A stretch of DNA of 64,000 bases, from positions 84,789-148,788 of the forward strand of contig CANCXX010000001.1 of the NCBI GenBank assembly GCA_947381965.1, given 5' to 3'. The stretch is from an uncultured bacterium. Lineage in GTDB: Bacteria; Bacillota; Clostridia; Lachnospirales; Lachnospiraceae. The notes beneath the pieces were generated by a model. The model did no database searches, had not been told where the DNA came from, and worked only from the letters and a program-made list of their open reading frames with translations. The position numbers and the translations under genes were made by a program. Within the stretch, counting starts at the first letter, position 1. The number at the start of each line of letters is the position of its first letter. Positions 25,576 to 35,105 of the stretch are shown in pieces.

Positions 25576-26811
25576 TCAGTTATTCTTACCACCAAGAAGC
25601 TGCTTCACAGTTTTCTGGGGATTGAAGCTTTCAATATCGTCAGGTACATTCTGTCCATAAGTCACATAAGATAAAGATGCACCTGTGTGAAGTTTAACAT
25701 TAAGAAGATTTCCCAAATTAGAGGTTTCATCCAGTTTGGTAAAAATCAGCTTGAAATCCGCCATCTCCGAATAGGTGTCCGCAATACTGATTAAGTCTTT
25801 ATATTTGGTAGTTGCACTCAGCACAAGAAAAACATCCATTTCAGCCTGTTCCTCTACTGAATGGATAAATCTGCTCATGGCTTCCTTCTGTTCTCCATTC
25901 TGGTGTGAGTGTCCTGCCGTATCTACCATAATGAAATCGTACTCCTTAAAGTCTTCCAGGGCCTGCTCCATCTCATCTTCAGAATATATAACCCTGAAAG
26001 GAACCTCTAGAATACTGGCATAAGTCCGAAGCTGTTCCGCCGCAGCAATTCTGTAAGTATCCGCAGTAAGCAGGGCAATCTTTTTTCCTTCCCCAACACT
26101 AAAAACAGATGCAATCTTTGCTATAGTAGTCGTTTTACCAACGCCGGTAGGCCCTACAAAAAATAAAACCTTTGGTCCATTTTCGGCAGGCATGATTTCC
26201 ATGGGCTTTCCAAACTTTAATATCATTTTCTGATAAATATTGGCAAGCACATAGTCTATCGGTATATTGGGTTTATTCATTTTTTCAATTTCATCTATAA
26301 TCTGGTTTGCGTATTGCTCACTGATCTCATTATTAAGCATCGTATTATAAAGCAGTTTCATAAAACGATCCAGTTCACTTTCTTTTTCTTCTTCCGCCGA
26401 TTCCGCTTTTGGCTCCTCTGGCTTTTGAAGCTGCTGTTCCAGCAGAACATGAAGGCTCTCCAGCTTTTCTTCAATGGCGCTGCTTTCCCCCCGGCCGTCC
26501 TGCCCATCCTCTGCCTTAGGACTACTGCTCTCTTTCATATTAAAATTCTCCGCTCTCTCCCGCAGTGCAATGGCTTCTGTCCGAAACGCATTATTATCCT
26601 TTGGTTCTGGCTTCTTGGGCACCGGGGCAATCCTCACTGGTTCATCCTCCAATGCCACTGTAACCTCTACAACCTGGGGCATCATAAAATTTAAAAATCC
26701 CTTCTTCTTTATGTTCCGGACATTCATGATCACCACATTGTTTCCCAGCTCTTTTTTTGCACTTTCTACCGCCTCTGCTTCGGTTTTTCCTTGAAATTTC
26801 TTGATTATCAT
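25576..26811 (-). CDS. flhF: Flagellar biosynthesis GTPase FlhF
   Basis: An SRP-type GTPase of 411 residues. The basic B domain begins MIIKKFQGKTEAEAVESAKKELG; a Glu/Pro/Lys-rich linker follows; the NG domain starts near 150, with FFVGPTGVGKTTTIAKIA, the G3 motif DTAGHSHQN and G4 TKLDETSNLGN. It sets the site of flagellar assembly at the membrane. The start overlaps the flhA stop by four bases (ATGA), indicating coupled translation. Confidence 0.97.
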   Translation of the reverse strand: MIIKKFQGKTEAEAVESAKKELGNNVVIMNVRNIKKKGFLNFMMPQVVEVTVALEDEPVRIAPVPKKPEPKDNNAFRTEAIALRERAENFNMKESSSPKAEDGQDGRGESSAIEEKLESLHVLLEQQLQKPEEPKAESAEEEKESELDRFMKLLYNTMLNNEISEQYANQIIDEIEKMNKPNIPIDYVLANIYQKMILKFGKPMEIMPAENGPKVLFFVGPTGVGKTTTIAKIASVFSVGEGKKIALLTADTYRIAAAEQLRTYASILEVPFRVIYSEDEMEQALEDFKEYDFIMVDTAGHSHQNGEQKEAMSRFIHSVEEQAEMDVFLVLSATTKYKDLISIADTYSEMADFKLIFTKLDETSNLGNLLNVKLHTGASLSYVTYGQNVPDDIESFNPQKTVKQLLGGKNN

Positions 26812-28841
26812 GCTGTCACCATTCCTACTGACTGTAATTCAATGTTATTGTCTATTTCATTATATGATACCACAATCAAATCTTTATAGTAATCCTCCGT
26901 CAAACGTTTAAAATACATGCGGACAATGGGAGAGGTAATAATAATTGGACTTCTTCCAAGATTCTCCAATTTGCCCACTTCATTACCCACAGATTTCATA
27001 ATTCCCTTTGTCTTTTCAGGGTCCAGCGTAAGATATGCACCATTTTCTGTCTGTTTAACGCTTGACATAATATCCTGTTCCAGCTTAGGGTCCAGTGTTA
27101 CCACACTGGTAGTTTCATTTGCCGGGAAAAATTTACTTGAAATTGCACGTTTTAAACTCTGTCTTACATATTCAGTAAGGATATCCGTATCCCTTGTGGT
27201 TGCCGCATAATCTGCCAGGGTTTCAAATATTGTAAGCAAATCCCGTATAGAAATGCCTTCCTTCAAAAGGTTTTGAAGGACCTTCTGTATCTCCCCAAGT
27301 CCAAGCAGTTTCGGAACAAGTTCCTCCACAAGAGATGGATTGCTCTCATTCAGATTATCAACAAGATTCTGTACATCCTGTCTGGTAAGCAGCTCAGAAA
27401 TATACTGCCTTATAATTTCTGTCAGATGCGTAGCAATAATTGAAGGAGGATCAACTACTGTATAGCCCATGCTCTCCGCACGCTCTCTTTGCCCCTCTGT
27501 GATCCAAATAGCCGGAAGATGGAAGGATGGTTCAAAGGTTGGAATACCTGTAATTTCTTCCTCTACATATCCTGGATTCATTGCCATATAATGGTCAAAT
27601 AAAATTTCTCCTTCGCTGACCTGTATTCCCTTTATTTTAATAATATATTGATTGGGGTTCAGCTGAATATTATCCCTAAGTCTGATAATTGGCACAACTG
27701 TACCAAGTTCAAGGGCAATCTGCCGCCTTATCATTACAACACGGTCCAGAAGATCGCCACCCTGATTCACATCTGCAAGAGGAATAATTCCATAACCAAA
27801 TTCCAGTTCAATAGGGTCCACCTGTAACAGACTGTTAACATTTTCCGGCTGCCTGATTTCATCCGCCGCCGCTTCCTCGGCGCTTACTTCCCCTTCAATC
27901 TGGGCAGTTTCTATGGTGCCTGCTATCATTCTGCCTACAACAATAAATACAAGGCCAAGTGTAAGGAAAATCAAATCCGGCAGAGGAGTTACAATTCCCA
28001 GCCCCGCAATTACGATTCCCACAAGATAAAGCACCTTGGGAATGCCAAACAGCTGGCTGATTAACACAGTACCAAAATCCGCATCTTTAGAACCTTTAGT
28101 TACCAGAATACCAGTTGATAACGAAATCAAAAGAGAAGGTATCTGGCTTACCAGTCCATCACCAATGGTAAGTACCGCATATTTGTCAAGCGCCGCTGAA
28201 AACTCCAGCCCCTGACGCAGAACTCCCATTGCAATTCCACCTATAATGTTTACAAAAGTAATAATAAGACCTGCGGTAGCATCTCCCTTTACATACTTTA
28301 CAGCACCATCCATGGATCCAAAGAAATTTGCTTCTTCCTGGATTTTATCCCTGCGTTCTTTCGCCTCTTCATCTGTGATGGCACCTGTATTTAAATCCGC
28401 ATCAATCGCCATCTGTTTACCTGGCATGGCGTCCAGCGTAAATCTTGCCGTTACCTCTGCCACTCTTTCGGAACCTTTGTTGATAACCATAAACTGGACA
28501 AGTATCAAAATAATAAATACAATAGCGCCCACCACCAAGTCATCACCACCTACATAACTTCCGAAGACCTGGACAACCTGTCCTGGGTCACCAGTGGTAA
28601 GAATTCTTCTGGTGGAAGAAACGTTCAATGCAATTCTGAATATAGTGGTAAACAAAAGCATGGTAGGATAAAAGGACATATCCAGCACTTCTTTTGAAAA
28701 CATTGTACCAAACATAATGGTAAATGCAATTGCTATATTACAAGCAAGCAGCACATCCAGCAATCCGCTGGAAATAGGCACGATCAACATTATAAATGCT
28801 GCAAGTATATACGCTGCTACGCCTATATCAGCTTTTTTCAT
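26808..28841 (-). CDS. flhA: Flagellar type III export protein FlhA
   Basis: 677 residues: about eight membrane helices in the first 310 residues, including FSKEVLDMSFYPTMLLFTTI and the FHIPEP-region segment with MPGKQMAIDADLNTGAITDE, then a large cytoplasmic domain that receives chaperone-substrate complexes. It is the ring of the flagellar export gate. AAAGGAG precedes ATG 28841, and it follows flhB by 13 bases. Confidence 0.98.
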   Translation of the reverse strand: MKKADIGVAAYILAAFIMLIVPISSGLLDVLLACNIAIAFTIMFGTMFSKEVLDMSFYPTMLLFTTIFRIALNVSSTRRILTTGDPGQVVQVFGSYVGGDDLVVGAIVFIILILVQFMVINKGSERVAEVTARFTLDAMPGKQMAIDADLNTGAITDEEAKERRDKIQEEANFFGSMDGAVKYVKGDATAGLIITFVNIIGGIAMGVLRQGLEFSAALDKYAVLTIGDGLVSQIPSLLISLSTGILVTKGSKDADFGTVLISQLFGIPKVLYLVGIVIAGLGIVTPLPDLIFLTLGLVFIVVGRMIAGTIETAQIEGEVSAEEAAADEIRQPENVNSLLQVDPIELEFGYGIIPLADVNQGGDLLDRVVMIRRQIALELGTVVPIIRLRDNIQLNPNQYIIKIKGIQVSEGEILFDHYMAMNPGYVEEEITGIPTFEPSFHLPAIWITEGQRERAESMGYTVVDPPSIIATHLTEIIRQYISELLTRQDVQNLVDNLNESNPSLVEELVPKLLGLGEIQKVLQNLLKEGISIRDLLTIFETLADYAATTRDTDILTEYVRQSLKRAISSKFFPANETTSVVTLDPKLEQDIMSSVKQTENGAYLTLDPEKTKGIMKSVGNEVGKLENLGRSPIIITSPIVRMYFKRLTEDYYKDLIVVSYNEIDNNIELQSVGMVTA

Positions 28842-28854
28842 GCCTTTCTCCTTT

Positions 28855-29982
28855 CTATACCTTTCCCTTCAAATGATAAACAAAGGCCAGAACCTCTGCC
28901 ACAGACTGATATAATTCTGGCGGAATAAGTTCCCCAATTTCCACATTGGCATAAAGCATACGTGCAAGGGGCTTATTCTCCACAATCTCAATCTTGTTTT
29001 CTTTTGCAACATCTTTAATCCTCTGGGCTAAATAGTTTTCCCCCTTGGCAATCACATAAGGAGCATCATATTTATCCGGGTCATATTTAATTGCAACCGC
29101 ATAATGGGTAGGATTTGTAATAACCACATCCGCTTCAGGAAGCTGTTGCATCATACGGCGCATGGAAGCTTCTCTCATACGCTGTCTCTGCTTCCCCTTA
29201 ACCTTAGGATCACCTTCCTGATTCTTATATTCGTCTTTTACTTCCTGTTTGGTCATTTTCATTTCCCGTCTGAATTTCCATTTTTGGTACTTATAATCTA
29301 TAAAAGCTATAATCATGTATACACTTGCAATTCTGACGCCGAGATCCAGCACAATCTCCCCAATAAGACCAATTGCCTGGTTTAAACTAATATCATATAA
29401 TATAAAAATCTGATTAACTCTATCCTTTAAATAGGAATATACCACATAACCAATAACTCCCAGCTTCAAAGCTGCCTTCACCAATTCTACCAGCGAATTA
29501 GGCGAAAGAATTTTTTTAAATCCTTTAACAGGGTTTAATTTTTTGAATTTAGGCTTTAATGGTTTTTTGGTGGGCTTCCATTTTACCTGAACAAGATCAC
29601 AAATAAAAGCTACCGCATATGCAATCAACAGTACTGGAGCCATCGTTATCAGAAGCCGCAGCATCATGGAACGGATAACCGTATAAAGCGTTATCACTGA
29701 GAGATTACCATTATACATTGTAACCACTTCTGGTATCATAGTATATACAGAATAAAAATTCTGGATAAAATGAGTTCCGATTGTGCCTACATATACTTTC
29801 AAAAGTAAAAACAGAGAAAGCATCCCAAAAGCATTGGCAATCTCTTTGCTTTTGGCCACCTGCCCTTCCCTTCGGGCATCCCGCAGTTTTTTTGCAGTAG
29901 GCTGCTCCGTCTTTTCACCGCCTGGCCCATCTTTTGCAAAAAACTGAAGATTATATTTTAATATTATTTCACCTTTTCCCAA
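28855..29982 (-). CDS. flhB: Flagellar export switch protein FlhB (TTG start)
   Basis: FlhB sets export specificity (rod/hook versus filament). The product starts in front of YNLQFFAKDGPGGEKTEQPT, the usual N-terminus of clostridial FlhB, has four membrane helices, and a C-terminal cytoplasmic domain with the autocleavage motif NPTHYAVAIKYD. The open frame reaches ATG 30027, which has no ribosome-binding site, whereas AGGGAGG (29991-29997) is eight bases before TTG 29982, so TTG is preferred (375 residues). Confidence 0.93.
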   Translation of the reverse strand: MGKGEIILKYNLQFFAKDGPGGEKTEQPTAKKLRDARREGQVAKSKEIANAFGMLSLFLLLKVYVGTIGTHFIQNFYSVYTMIPEVVTMYNGNLSVITLYTVIRSMMLRLLITMAPVLLIAYAVAFICDLVQVKWKPTKKPLKPKFKKLNPVKGFKKILSPNSLVELVKAALKLGVIGYVVYSYLKDRVNQIFILYDISLNQAIGLIGEIVLDLGVRIASVYMIIAFIDYKYQKWKFRREMKMTKQEVKDEYKNQEGDPKVKGKQRQRMREASMRRMMQQLPEADVVITNPTHYAVAIKYDPDKYDAPYVIAKGENYLAQRIKDVAKENKIEIVENKPLARMLYANVEIGELIPPELYQSVAEVLAFVYHLKGKV

Positions 29983-30039
29983 AAAATCTGCCTCCCTATA
30001 TATTTCCCCTGTCCCCTGACAGACCATAGCCGTTTCCAG

Positions 30040-30822
30040 TTACGGCATCATGACCTCCACGAAAACAGCTACCATATTTCTCATCTGTTCATATATAAAA
30101 GTGGCTGCCCCGCTTAACATTGATGTTGAAAAAAACAAAATACTGATTCCAACCAGTACTTTCATCTGCATACCTACGGCAAACATATTAATCTGGGGAG
30201 AAACCTTGGCAAGAATACCCAGCACCGCATTTAAAGTGACCATAACCGCAAATATGGGAAGACATATCCGAAAACCAATAAAGATGTAGTTTGACAAAAA
30301 TTCCATCAGGGAGGAAAGAAGTGCTTCATGTCTAAATACTGCACCATTAATTGGAATTAAAGTATAGGTTTCCGCCAACGCCTTAAGAAGATATCTGTGC
30401 ATCCCGGAAAGAAACAACATCAACAAAACCATATAATTGTAATAAACACCTGTAATAGAAGTGTTCTGTCTGGTTGTAGGATCCATCATACTTGCCATAG
30501 CAAGCCCCATTTCCATATCTGCTATCCGTCCGGCAAAAGAAACTACCGTTGCACATAAATTAGCGGCAAACCCAATAATCAGCCCTGTAATCACTTCTTT
30601 TAGTACTATAATAGTATAACCTGTCAGTGTATCATAGACAATTCCCTGACGTGGCAGTGCCTGATAAAATAAAACTGCCACAAAAAAGCTAAAACCTGCT
30701 CTGACCCTTCTGGGTGTGTTGGACATACTAAAAAAAGGAGCTACGTAGACAAAACTTGCAACTCTTACAAATATCAGGAGTAAGTATTCAAGATCCGCAT
30801 AACTAAAAGTTGATTCCAGCAT
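30040..30822 (-). CDS. fliR: Flagellar export gate protein FliR
   Basis: 260 residues, six hydrophobic helices; begins MLESTFSYADLEYLLLIFVR and contains FFSMSNTPRRVRAGFSFFVA and GLAMASMMDPTTRQNTSI, characteristic of FliR. With FliP and FliQ it forms the entry pore of the export gate. It lies six bases after the fliQ stop. Confidence 0.96.
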   Translation of the reverse strand: MLESTFSYADLEYLLLIFVRVASFVYVAPFFSMSNTPRRVRAGFSFFVAVLFYQALPRQGIVYDTLTGYTIIVLKEVITGLIIGFAANLCATVVSFAGRIADMEMGLAMASMMDPTTRQNTSITGVYYNYMVLLMLFLSGMHRYLLKALAETYTLIPINGAVFRHEALLSSLMEFLSNYIFIGFRICLPIFAVMVTLNAVLGILAKVSPQINMFAVGMQMKVLVGISILFFSTSMLSGAATFIYEQMRNMVAVFVEVMMP

Positions 30823-30828
30823 AAAACG

Positions 30829-31098
30829 CTACCTGATATAATTGCTGAAATTCGTCCACAACTCTACCATAAATCCAGACATTTCTCCCAGCATCCAGTT
30901 TCCCATTAAAATCAATGCAAGAAACACTGCAAGTATCTTAGGAACAAAAGTAAGCGTTTGTTCCTGAATAGACGTAACAGTCTGAAAAATACTTACGATT
31001 AACCCTACACAAAGTGACACCAAAAGAATCGGTGCCGCAACTTTTATTACAGTAAAAAGCGCCGAACTGGCAATGGCTGTAACCTCATCAATTGTCAT
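30829..31098 (-). CDS. fliQ: Flagellar export gate protein FliQ
   Basis: A two-helix membrane protein of 89 residues, MTIDEVTAIASSALFTVIKV onwards, with SIFQTVTSIQEQTLTFVPKI, the family signature. The frame reaches 31134 but GGAGG lies seven bases before ATG 31098. There are 81 bases between fliP and this start, with no clear signal. Confidence 0.96.
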   Translation of the reverse strand: MTIDEVTAIASSALFTVIKVAAPILLVSLCVGLIVSIFQTVTSIQEQTLTFVPKILAVFLALILMGNWMLGEMSGFMVELWTNFSNYIR

Positions 31099-31179
31099 AC
31101 ATATACCTCCGCGTATCACAAGCATTGCCTGCAATACTGCCTCAAATTGTAGATTTGAAAGTTCACTTTATATAAATAT

Positions 31180-32043
31180 TTATTTAAATGTTCTGACTAA
31201 CTCTACAATAACTAAATTCCATCCATCTGCAAGAACAAACAATAAAATTTTAAAGGGCATGGAAATTGTGGTAGGTGGCAGCATCATCATACCCATACTC
31301 ATCAGAGTCGATGCCACAACCATATCTATAACTATAAATGGAATATATATCACGAATCCAATAATAAATGCCCGCCTTAACTCACCAATAATAAAACTTG
31401 GCACAAGTACGCCAAGAGAAATTCCTTCCAGAGTCCCATCCCACTCCTGGCCCGAAATATCAAGAAAAGTTCTTACATCCTCCGCCTGTGTCTGCCTATA
31501 CATAAATTCTCTCAGGGGCTTTATTCCCGCTTCAAAAAATTCTTCCTGTGTAATCTCACCTGCCTCAAAAGGAACTATCGCCTCTTCATAAATCTCAGCT
31601 ATTGCAGGCTGCATTATGAAATAGGTTAAAAACAAAGCTAACCCAATCAGCACCTGATTAGGCGGCGCCGTTTGGGTATTTAGTGCAGCTCTCGTAAAAT
31701 GAAGAACAATGATCGTCCTGGTAAAGGATGTCAGCATAATAATCAATATCGGTGCCAGACCTATCATCGTCAATGTCAGCAGAATCCGCAGATTTCCATT
31801 TAACTGTCCATTTCCGCCGTCAACGGTAACCGTCAGGTTATTCGCAATATTAATTTCTGACAATTCCTCCCTGGACTGTGAACTGCCCGGTTCATTGATA
31901 TTTGTTCTTTCCTCTGTTCCACCTGTTAGATTCAAATTCTCCGCAGCCCTTGCCTCTGACTGGGGAATAATACAGAATATGCCCACTAACATTAGCAGGC
32001 ATATTATCTTAATTATCTTTTTTAGGGCAAAACTCTTTTTCAT
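31180..32043 (-). CDS. fliP: Flagellar export gate protein FliP
   Basis: 287 residues with a signal-peptide-like N-terminus (KKIIKIICLLMLVGIFCIIP), a short periplasm-type segment, then four helices. Motifs GLAPILIIMLTSFTRTIIVL and TQTAPPNQVLIGLALFLTYF are diagnostic, as is GVLVPSFIIGELRRAFIIGF. FliP5 forms the core of the export gate with FliQ and FliR. It starts 17 bases after fliO. Confidence 0.97.
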   Translation of the reverse strand: MKKSFALKKIIKIICLLMLVGIFCIIPQSEARAAENLNLTGGTEERTNINEPGSSQSREELSEINIANNLTVTVDGGNGQLNGNLRILLTLTMIGLAPILIIMLTSFTRTIIVLHFTRAALNTQTAPPNQVLIGLALFLTYFIMQPAIAEIYEEAIVPFEAGEITQEEFFEAGIKPLREFMYRQTQAEDVRTFLDISGQEWDGTLEGISLGVLVPSFIIGELRRAFIIGFVIYIPFIVIDMVVASTLMSMGMMMLPPTTISMPFKILLFVLADGWNLVIVELVRTFK

Positions 32044-32059
32044 ATTATGTCTTAATCCC

Positions 32060-32437
32060 TTAGCCTTTATCTTTTTCCTTCATTTTCTTTACCCTGTCTA
32101 AAATATCTGCAAAATCCACCGCCTGTCCCTGTGGATTTTCCTGAAGGTCAAGTTCGTCTGCCGAAAGCTCTGAAAGCATATGCACTTCATCTTTTCCGAT
32201 GGCAATTACCAAATACTTTGCACCTGCCCTTACAATCTGAACATACTTATTTGGCGCCACCCTGCAGGTTTCAATAATTTCAAGATTTCCAGAACTGATT
32301 CTTTCCCGCTGGTACTTTGCAATCCATCTGGTAACCAGATAGGTAACCACAAGTACAAGAACAAAAAGAATCAGTACTGTAATAAACTGGAAATAATTAT
32401 CCGCTCTTGATGAAATAGCAAGGAGCATATCAGCCAA
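32060..32437 (-). CDS. fliO: Flagellar biosynthesis protein FliO
   Basis: 125 residues: one membrane helix (about 18-40), then a small domain with RERISSGNLEIIETCRVAPN and KYVQIVRAGAKYLVIAIGKD, standard for FliO/FliZ, and a charged tail. It assists FliP ring assembly. Its start overlaps the end of cheY by eight bases, so translation is coupled. Confidence 0.93.
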   Translation of the reverse strand: MADMLLAISSRADNYFQFITVLILFVLVLVVTYLVTRWIAKYQRERISSGNLEIIETCRVAPNKYVQIVRAGAKYLVIAIGKDEVHMLSELSADELDLQENPQGQAVDFADILDRVKKMKEKDKG

Positions 32438-32792
32438 CTACCTTCTTTACAGCTTCAAGCACACGTTCAGGCTGGAAAGGCTTAACAATGAAATCCTTTG
32501 CTCCTCCCTGGATTGCCTCAATTACCATTGCCTGCTGTCCCATAGCAGAGCACATAATAACCATAGCGTTGGGGTCAGCGCCTTTAATCTTTTTCAAGGC
32601 TGCAATACCATCAACTTCTGGCATAGTGATATCCATAAGTACCAAATCGGGCTTAAGTTCACTATATTTCTCAAAAGCCTTTGCGCCGTTTTCTGCCTCA
32701 CCAACAACGTTATAGCCATTCTTTGTAAGAATGTCCTTAATCATCATACGCATAAATGCCGCATCGTCAACAATTAAAATATTTTTTGCCAT
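32430..32792 (-). CDS. cheY: Chemotaxis response regulator CheY
   Basis: A single receiver domain of 120 residues with Asp9/Asp10, phospho-acceptor Asp54 in LVLMDITMPEVDG, Ser82 and Lys104 in DFIVKPF. Phosphorylated by CheA it binds FliM/FliY at the switch. Its place between fliY and fliO is the conserved Firmicutes position. No other CheY is in the window. Confidence 0.97.
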   Translation of the reverse strand: MAKNILIVDDAAFMRMMIKDILTKNGYNVVGEAENGAKAFEKYSELKPDLVLMDITMPEVDGIAALKKIKGADPNAMVIMCSAMGQQAMVIEAIQGGAKDFIVKPFQPERVLEAVKKVVG

Positions 32793-32810
32793 TTTCTACT
32801 CTCCTACTTT

Positions 32811-34070
32811 TTACTTTATTATTTCTGTTACACGAACACTAAAGTTTTCTTCAATTACCACAACTTCACCTTTTGCAACAAGTTTACCATTCACAAGCAC
32901 ATCTATAGGTTCACCAGCAATCTTATCTAATTCTATAATAGTTCCTGGTGTGAAGTCCAGTATTTCTGATATAGATTTTTTTGTTCTGCCAAGTTCAACA
33001 GTAATGTCCAAGGGTACATCTTTGATAAGGCCGATATTTTCCTGTCCTGTCATGGCACTCATGTCATTGTTGAAGCTCTGGAACTGTACAGGCTGTATAT
33101 TCATATTCTGCATGTTCATCTGCGGCATGCCCATATTATTCATCATAGGCATTCCCATAGCTCCGTTCATCCCCATCATAGGCATCCCCATTTGCGGCAT
33201 ATTCTGCATATTCATCTGCATGCCCATATCCATCTGTGGGGTACCCATTCCCATGTTCATATTCATCTGACCCATGTTAGGCGTTCCTGCCGGTATATCT
33301 GCCGTTGGGGGCGTATAAGGCGCAGGCGCCGGTTCAGGTGTTGCCGGAGCTGCTGTCTCTTCCGGCATTTGGGTGGACATAAATGTATCATAAAGCGTTC
33401 CTGCAAAGTCTACAGGATACAGCTGCATGATTGTCGAATCAATTAAATCATCTACCTGCATTCTGAAAGAAATCTTCACAAAGGTTCCATCCAGAAAACC
33501 TGCAATCTCCCCGCCATTCTTAAAATCATTCAAATCCATTAAAGTGGCTTCTGGGGGACTGATGTCTATCATCTTTCCAAGCATTGTGGACATTGAGGTT
33601 GCCGCCGAACCCATCATCTGGTTCATGGCTTCTGATATTGCACTTAAATGCAATTCACCTAACTCTCCCTCCGTATTGCTTCCGTCGCCTCCCATCATCA
33701 AATCTGTAATAACCTTAACATCATGCTCTTTTAAAATCATGATGTTAGAGCCATCCAGCCCTGCCGTATAATGTATTTGGATAAAAACGCAGGGACGTTC
33801 GTAATCTGCCACCACCGTATTCCAGTTTGCCATTGTAACTACAGGCGTTGTAATGTTTACTTTCCTGTTTAACAGCGAATACAAAGTAGTTGCAGAAGAT
33901 CCCATACTGATATTGGCTATTTCACCAATTGCATCTCTTTCATCCGGTGTAAGCAGACTTTCATCTACTGATTCACCGCTGCCCGAAGCAGACGGCTGTT
34001 CTGCACTGTCAGACAAGTCCATGCCTGTAAGCAGCGCATTTATTTCATCCTGCGATAGCATCTCATCCAT
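32811..34070 (-). CDS. fliY: Flagellar motor switch phosphatase FliY
   Basis: 419 residues. An N-terminal CheY-binding peptide (MLSQDEINALL) is followed by a CheC-like phosphatase domain with two signatures, AIGEIANISMGSSATTL and LSAISEAMNQMMGSAATSM. A linker contains a Pro/Ala section (237-262) and a striking Met-rich stretch (266-323, 25 Met of 58). The C-terminal FliN/SpoA domain (about 345-419) includes DVPLDITVELGRTKKSISEI. It is both a C-ring component and a CheY-P phosphatase. No separate fliN is present. It starts four bases after fliM. Confidence 0.95.
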   Translation of the reverse strand: MDEMLSQDEINALLTGMDLSDSAEQPSASGSGESVDESLLTPDERDAIGEIANISMGSSATTLYSLLNRKVNITTPVVTMANWNTVVADYERPCVFIQIHYTAGLDGSNIMILKEHDVKVITDLMMGGDGSNTEGELGELHLSAISEAMNQMMGSAATSMSTMLGKMIDISPPEATLMDLNDFKNGGEIAGFLDGTFVKISFRMQVDDLIDSTIMQLYPVDFAGTLYDTFMSTQMPEETAAPATPEPAPAPYTPPTADIPAGTPNMGQMNMNMGMGTPQMDMGMQMNMQNMPQMGMPMMGMNGAMGMPMMNNMGMPQMNMQNMNIQPVQFQSFNNDMSAMTGQENIGLIKDVPLDITVELGRTKKSISEILDFTPGTIIELDKIAGEPIDVLVNGKLVAKGEVVVIEENFSVRVTEIIK

Positions 34071-34073
34071 GTG

Positions 34074-35054
34074 TTACTCCTCCTCTCTGATTACTGATGT
34101 TATCCGTACTGCATATTTATCCTTGCTGGACCCTGGGAGTGCAGTAAATTTTCTGATATTCCCCACATAAATATTCATATCCGAATCTACTTTGCTGTCC
34201 AGTCGTATGATATCACCAACCTGCAGGTTTAAGAAATCATTTACAGACACCTGACTCCTTCCAAGGACTGCTTTTACCGGTACATCTAATCTTTTTATGA
34301 GCGATTCAATATGCTCTTCGTAATCAACTTTATTATCTTTCTCCAGCGTTGAATACCAGTACTTGGTATTTAGCTTATCCATTACATCTTCCAATGTAAA
34401 GAATGGAAGACAAATATTCATAAGCCCCTCCACATCGCCGACTTTAACATTCATGGAAACAATAGCTATCATGTCATTTGGTGCAATCACCTGGGCAAAT
34501 TGGGCATTTGTTTCTATTCTGTCCAACATGGGTTCAATTTCAATAACATTTTTCCATGGATCATGTAAAAGCTGCATACATACTACCATCAGCTTCTGCA
34601 GGATAATCATTTCAATTTCAGAAAAATCCCTGCTCTTTTCAAGCGGAAGTCCCTGACCACCCAGCATCCTGTCAATCATGGCAAAACCCAGATTAGAGGA
34701 CATTTCTATAATAATATTTCCATTTAAAGGACTAAAATCCACAATTCCAAGTATTACAGGATTAGAAAGCGCATTGGAAAATTCTGAGAAAGTTACCGTT
34801 TCAGAACTTGCCACCGATACCTGTACATTCTTCCGCAAATATACCGGAAGATTTGTGGAAATCAGTCTTCCATAATGTTCAAATAGCATTTCAAGGGTTC
34901 TTAAGTGTTCTTTCGAAAACTTTGCAGGCCGTTTAAAATCATAATCCTTAACCTGCTTTTCCCCTTTATCCTGCATATCATCCACATCCAGCTCACCATT
35001 ACTTAAGGCGGCAAGCAAATTATCTATCTCACTTTGAGATAACACCTCACCCAC
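34074..35054 (-). CDS. fliM: Flagellar motor switch protein FliM (GTG start)
   Basis: 326 residues. The N-terminus has the CheY-P-binding peptide VLSQSEIDNLLAAL, then YDFKRPAKFSKEHLRTLEML typical of FliM, a CheC-like middle domain with GGQGLPLEKSRDFSEIE, and a C-terminal SpoA domain. The start is GTG 35054 with GGAGG ten bases upstream. It is the rotor protein that reverses rotation when CheY-P binds. Confidence 0.97.
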   Translation of the reverse strand: MGEVLSQSEIDNLLAALSNGELDVDDMQDKGEKQVKDYDFKRPAKFSKEHLRTLEMLFEHYGRLISTNLPVYLRKNVQVSVASSETVTFSEFSNALSNPVILGIVDFSPLNGNIIIEMSSNLGFAMIDRMLGGQGLPLEKSRDFSEIEMIILQKLMVVCMQLLHDPWKNVIEIEPMLDRIETNAQFAQVIAPNDMIAIVSMNVKVGDVEGLMNICLPFFTLEDVMDKLNTKYWYSTLEKDNKVDYEEHIESLIKRLDVPVKAVLGRSQVSVNDFLNLQVGDIIRLDSKVDSDMNIYVGNIRKFTALPGSSKDKYAVRITSVIREEE

Positions 35055-35105
35055 GACTTTCCCACCTCCTTCATTTCTGCCGCAGTCTGATTAAAACCGC
35101 CGCTT

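Noticed and set aside
33102-33275. Met-rich block of fliY as a tandem repeat produced by slippage or a sequencing artefact
   Set aside because: The units are degenerate, the frame is kept and the FliN domain follows intact, so it is a real coding linker.
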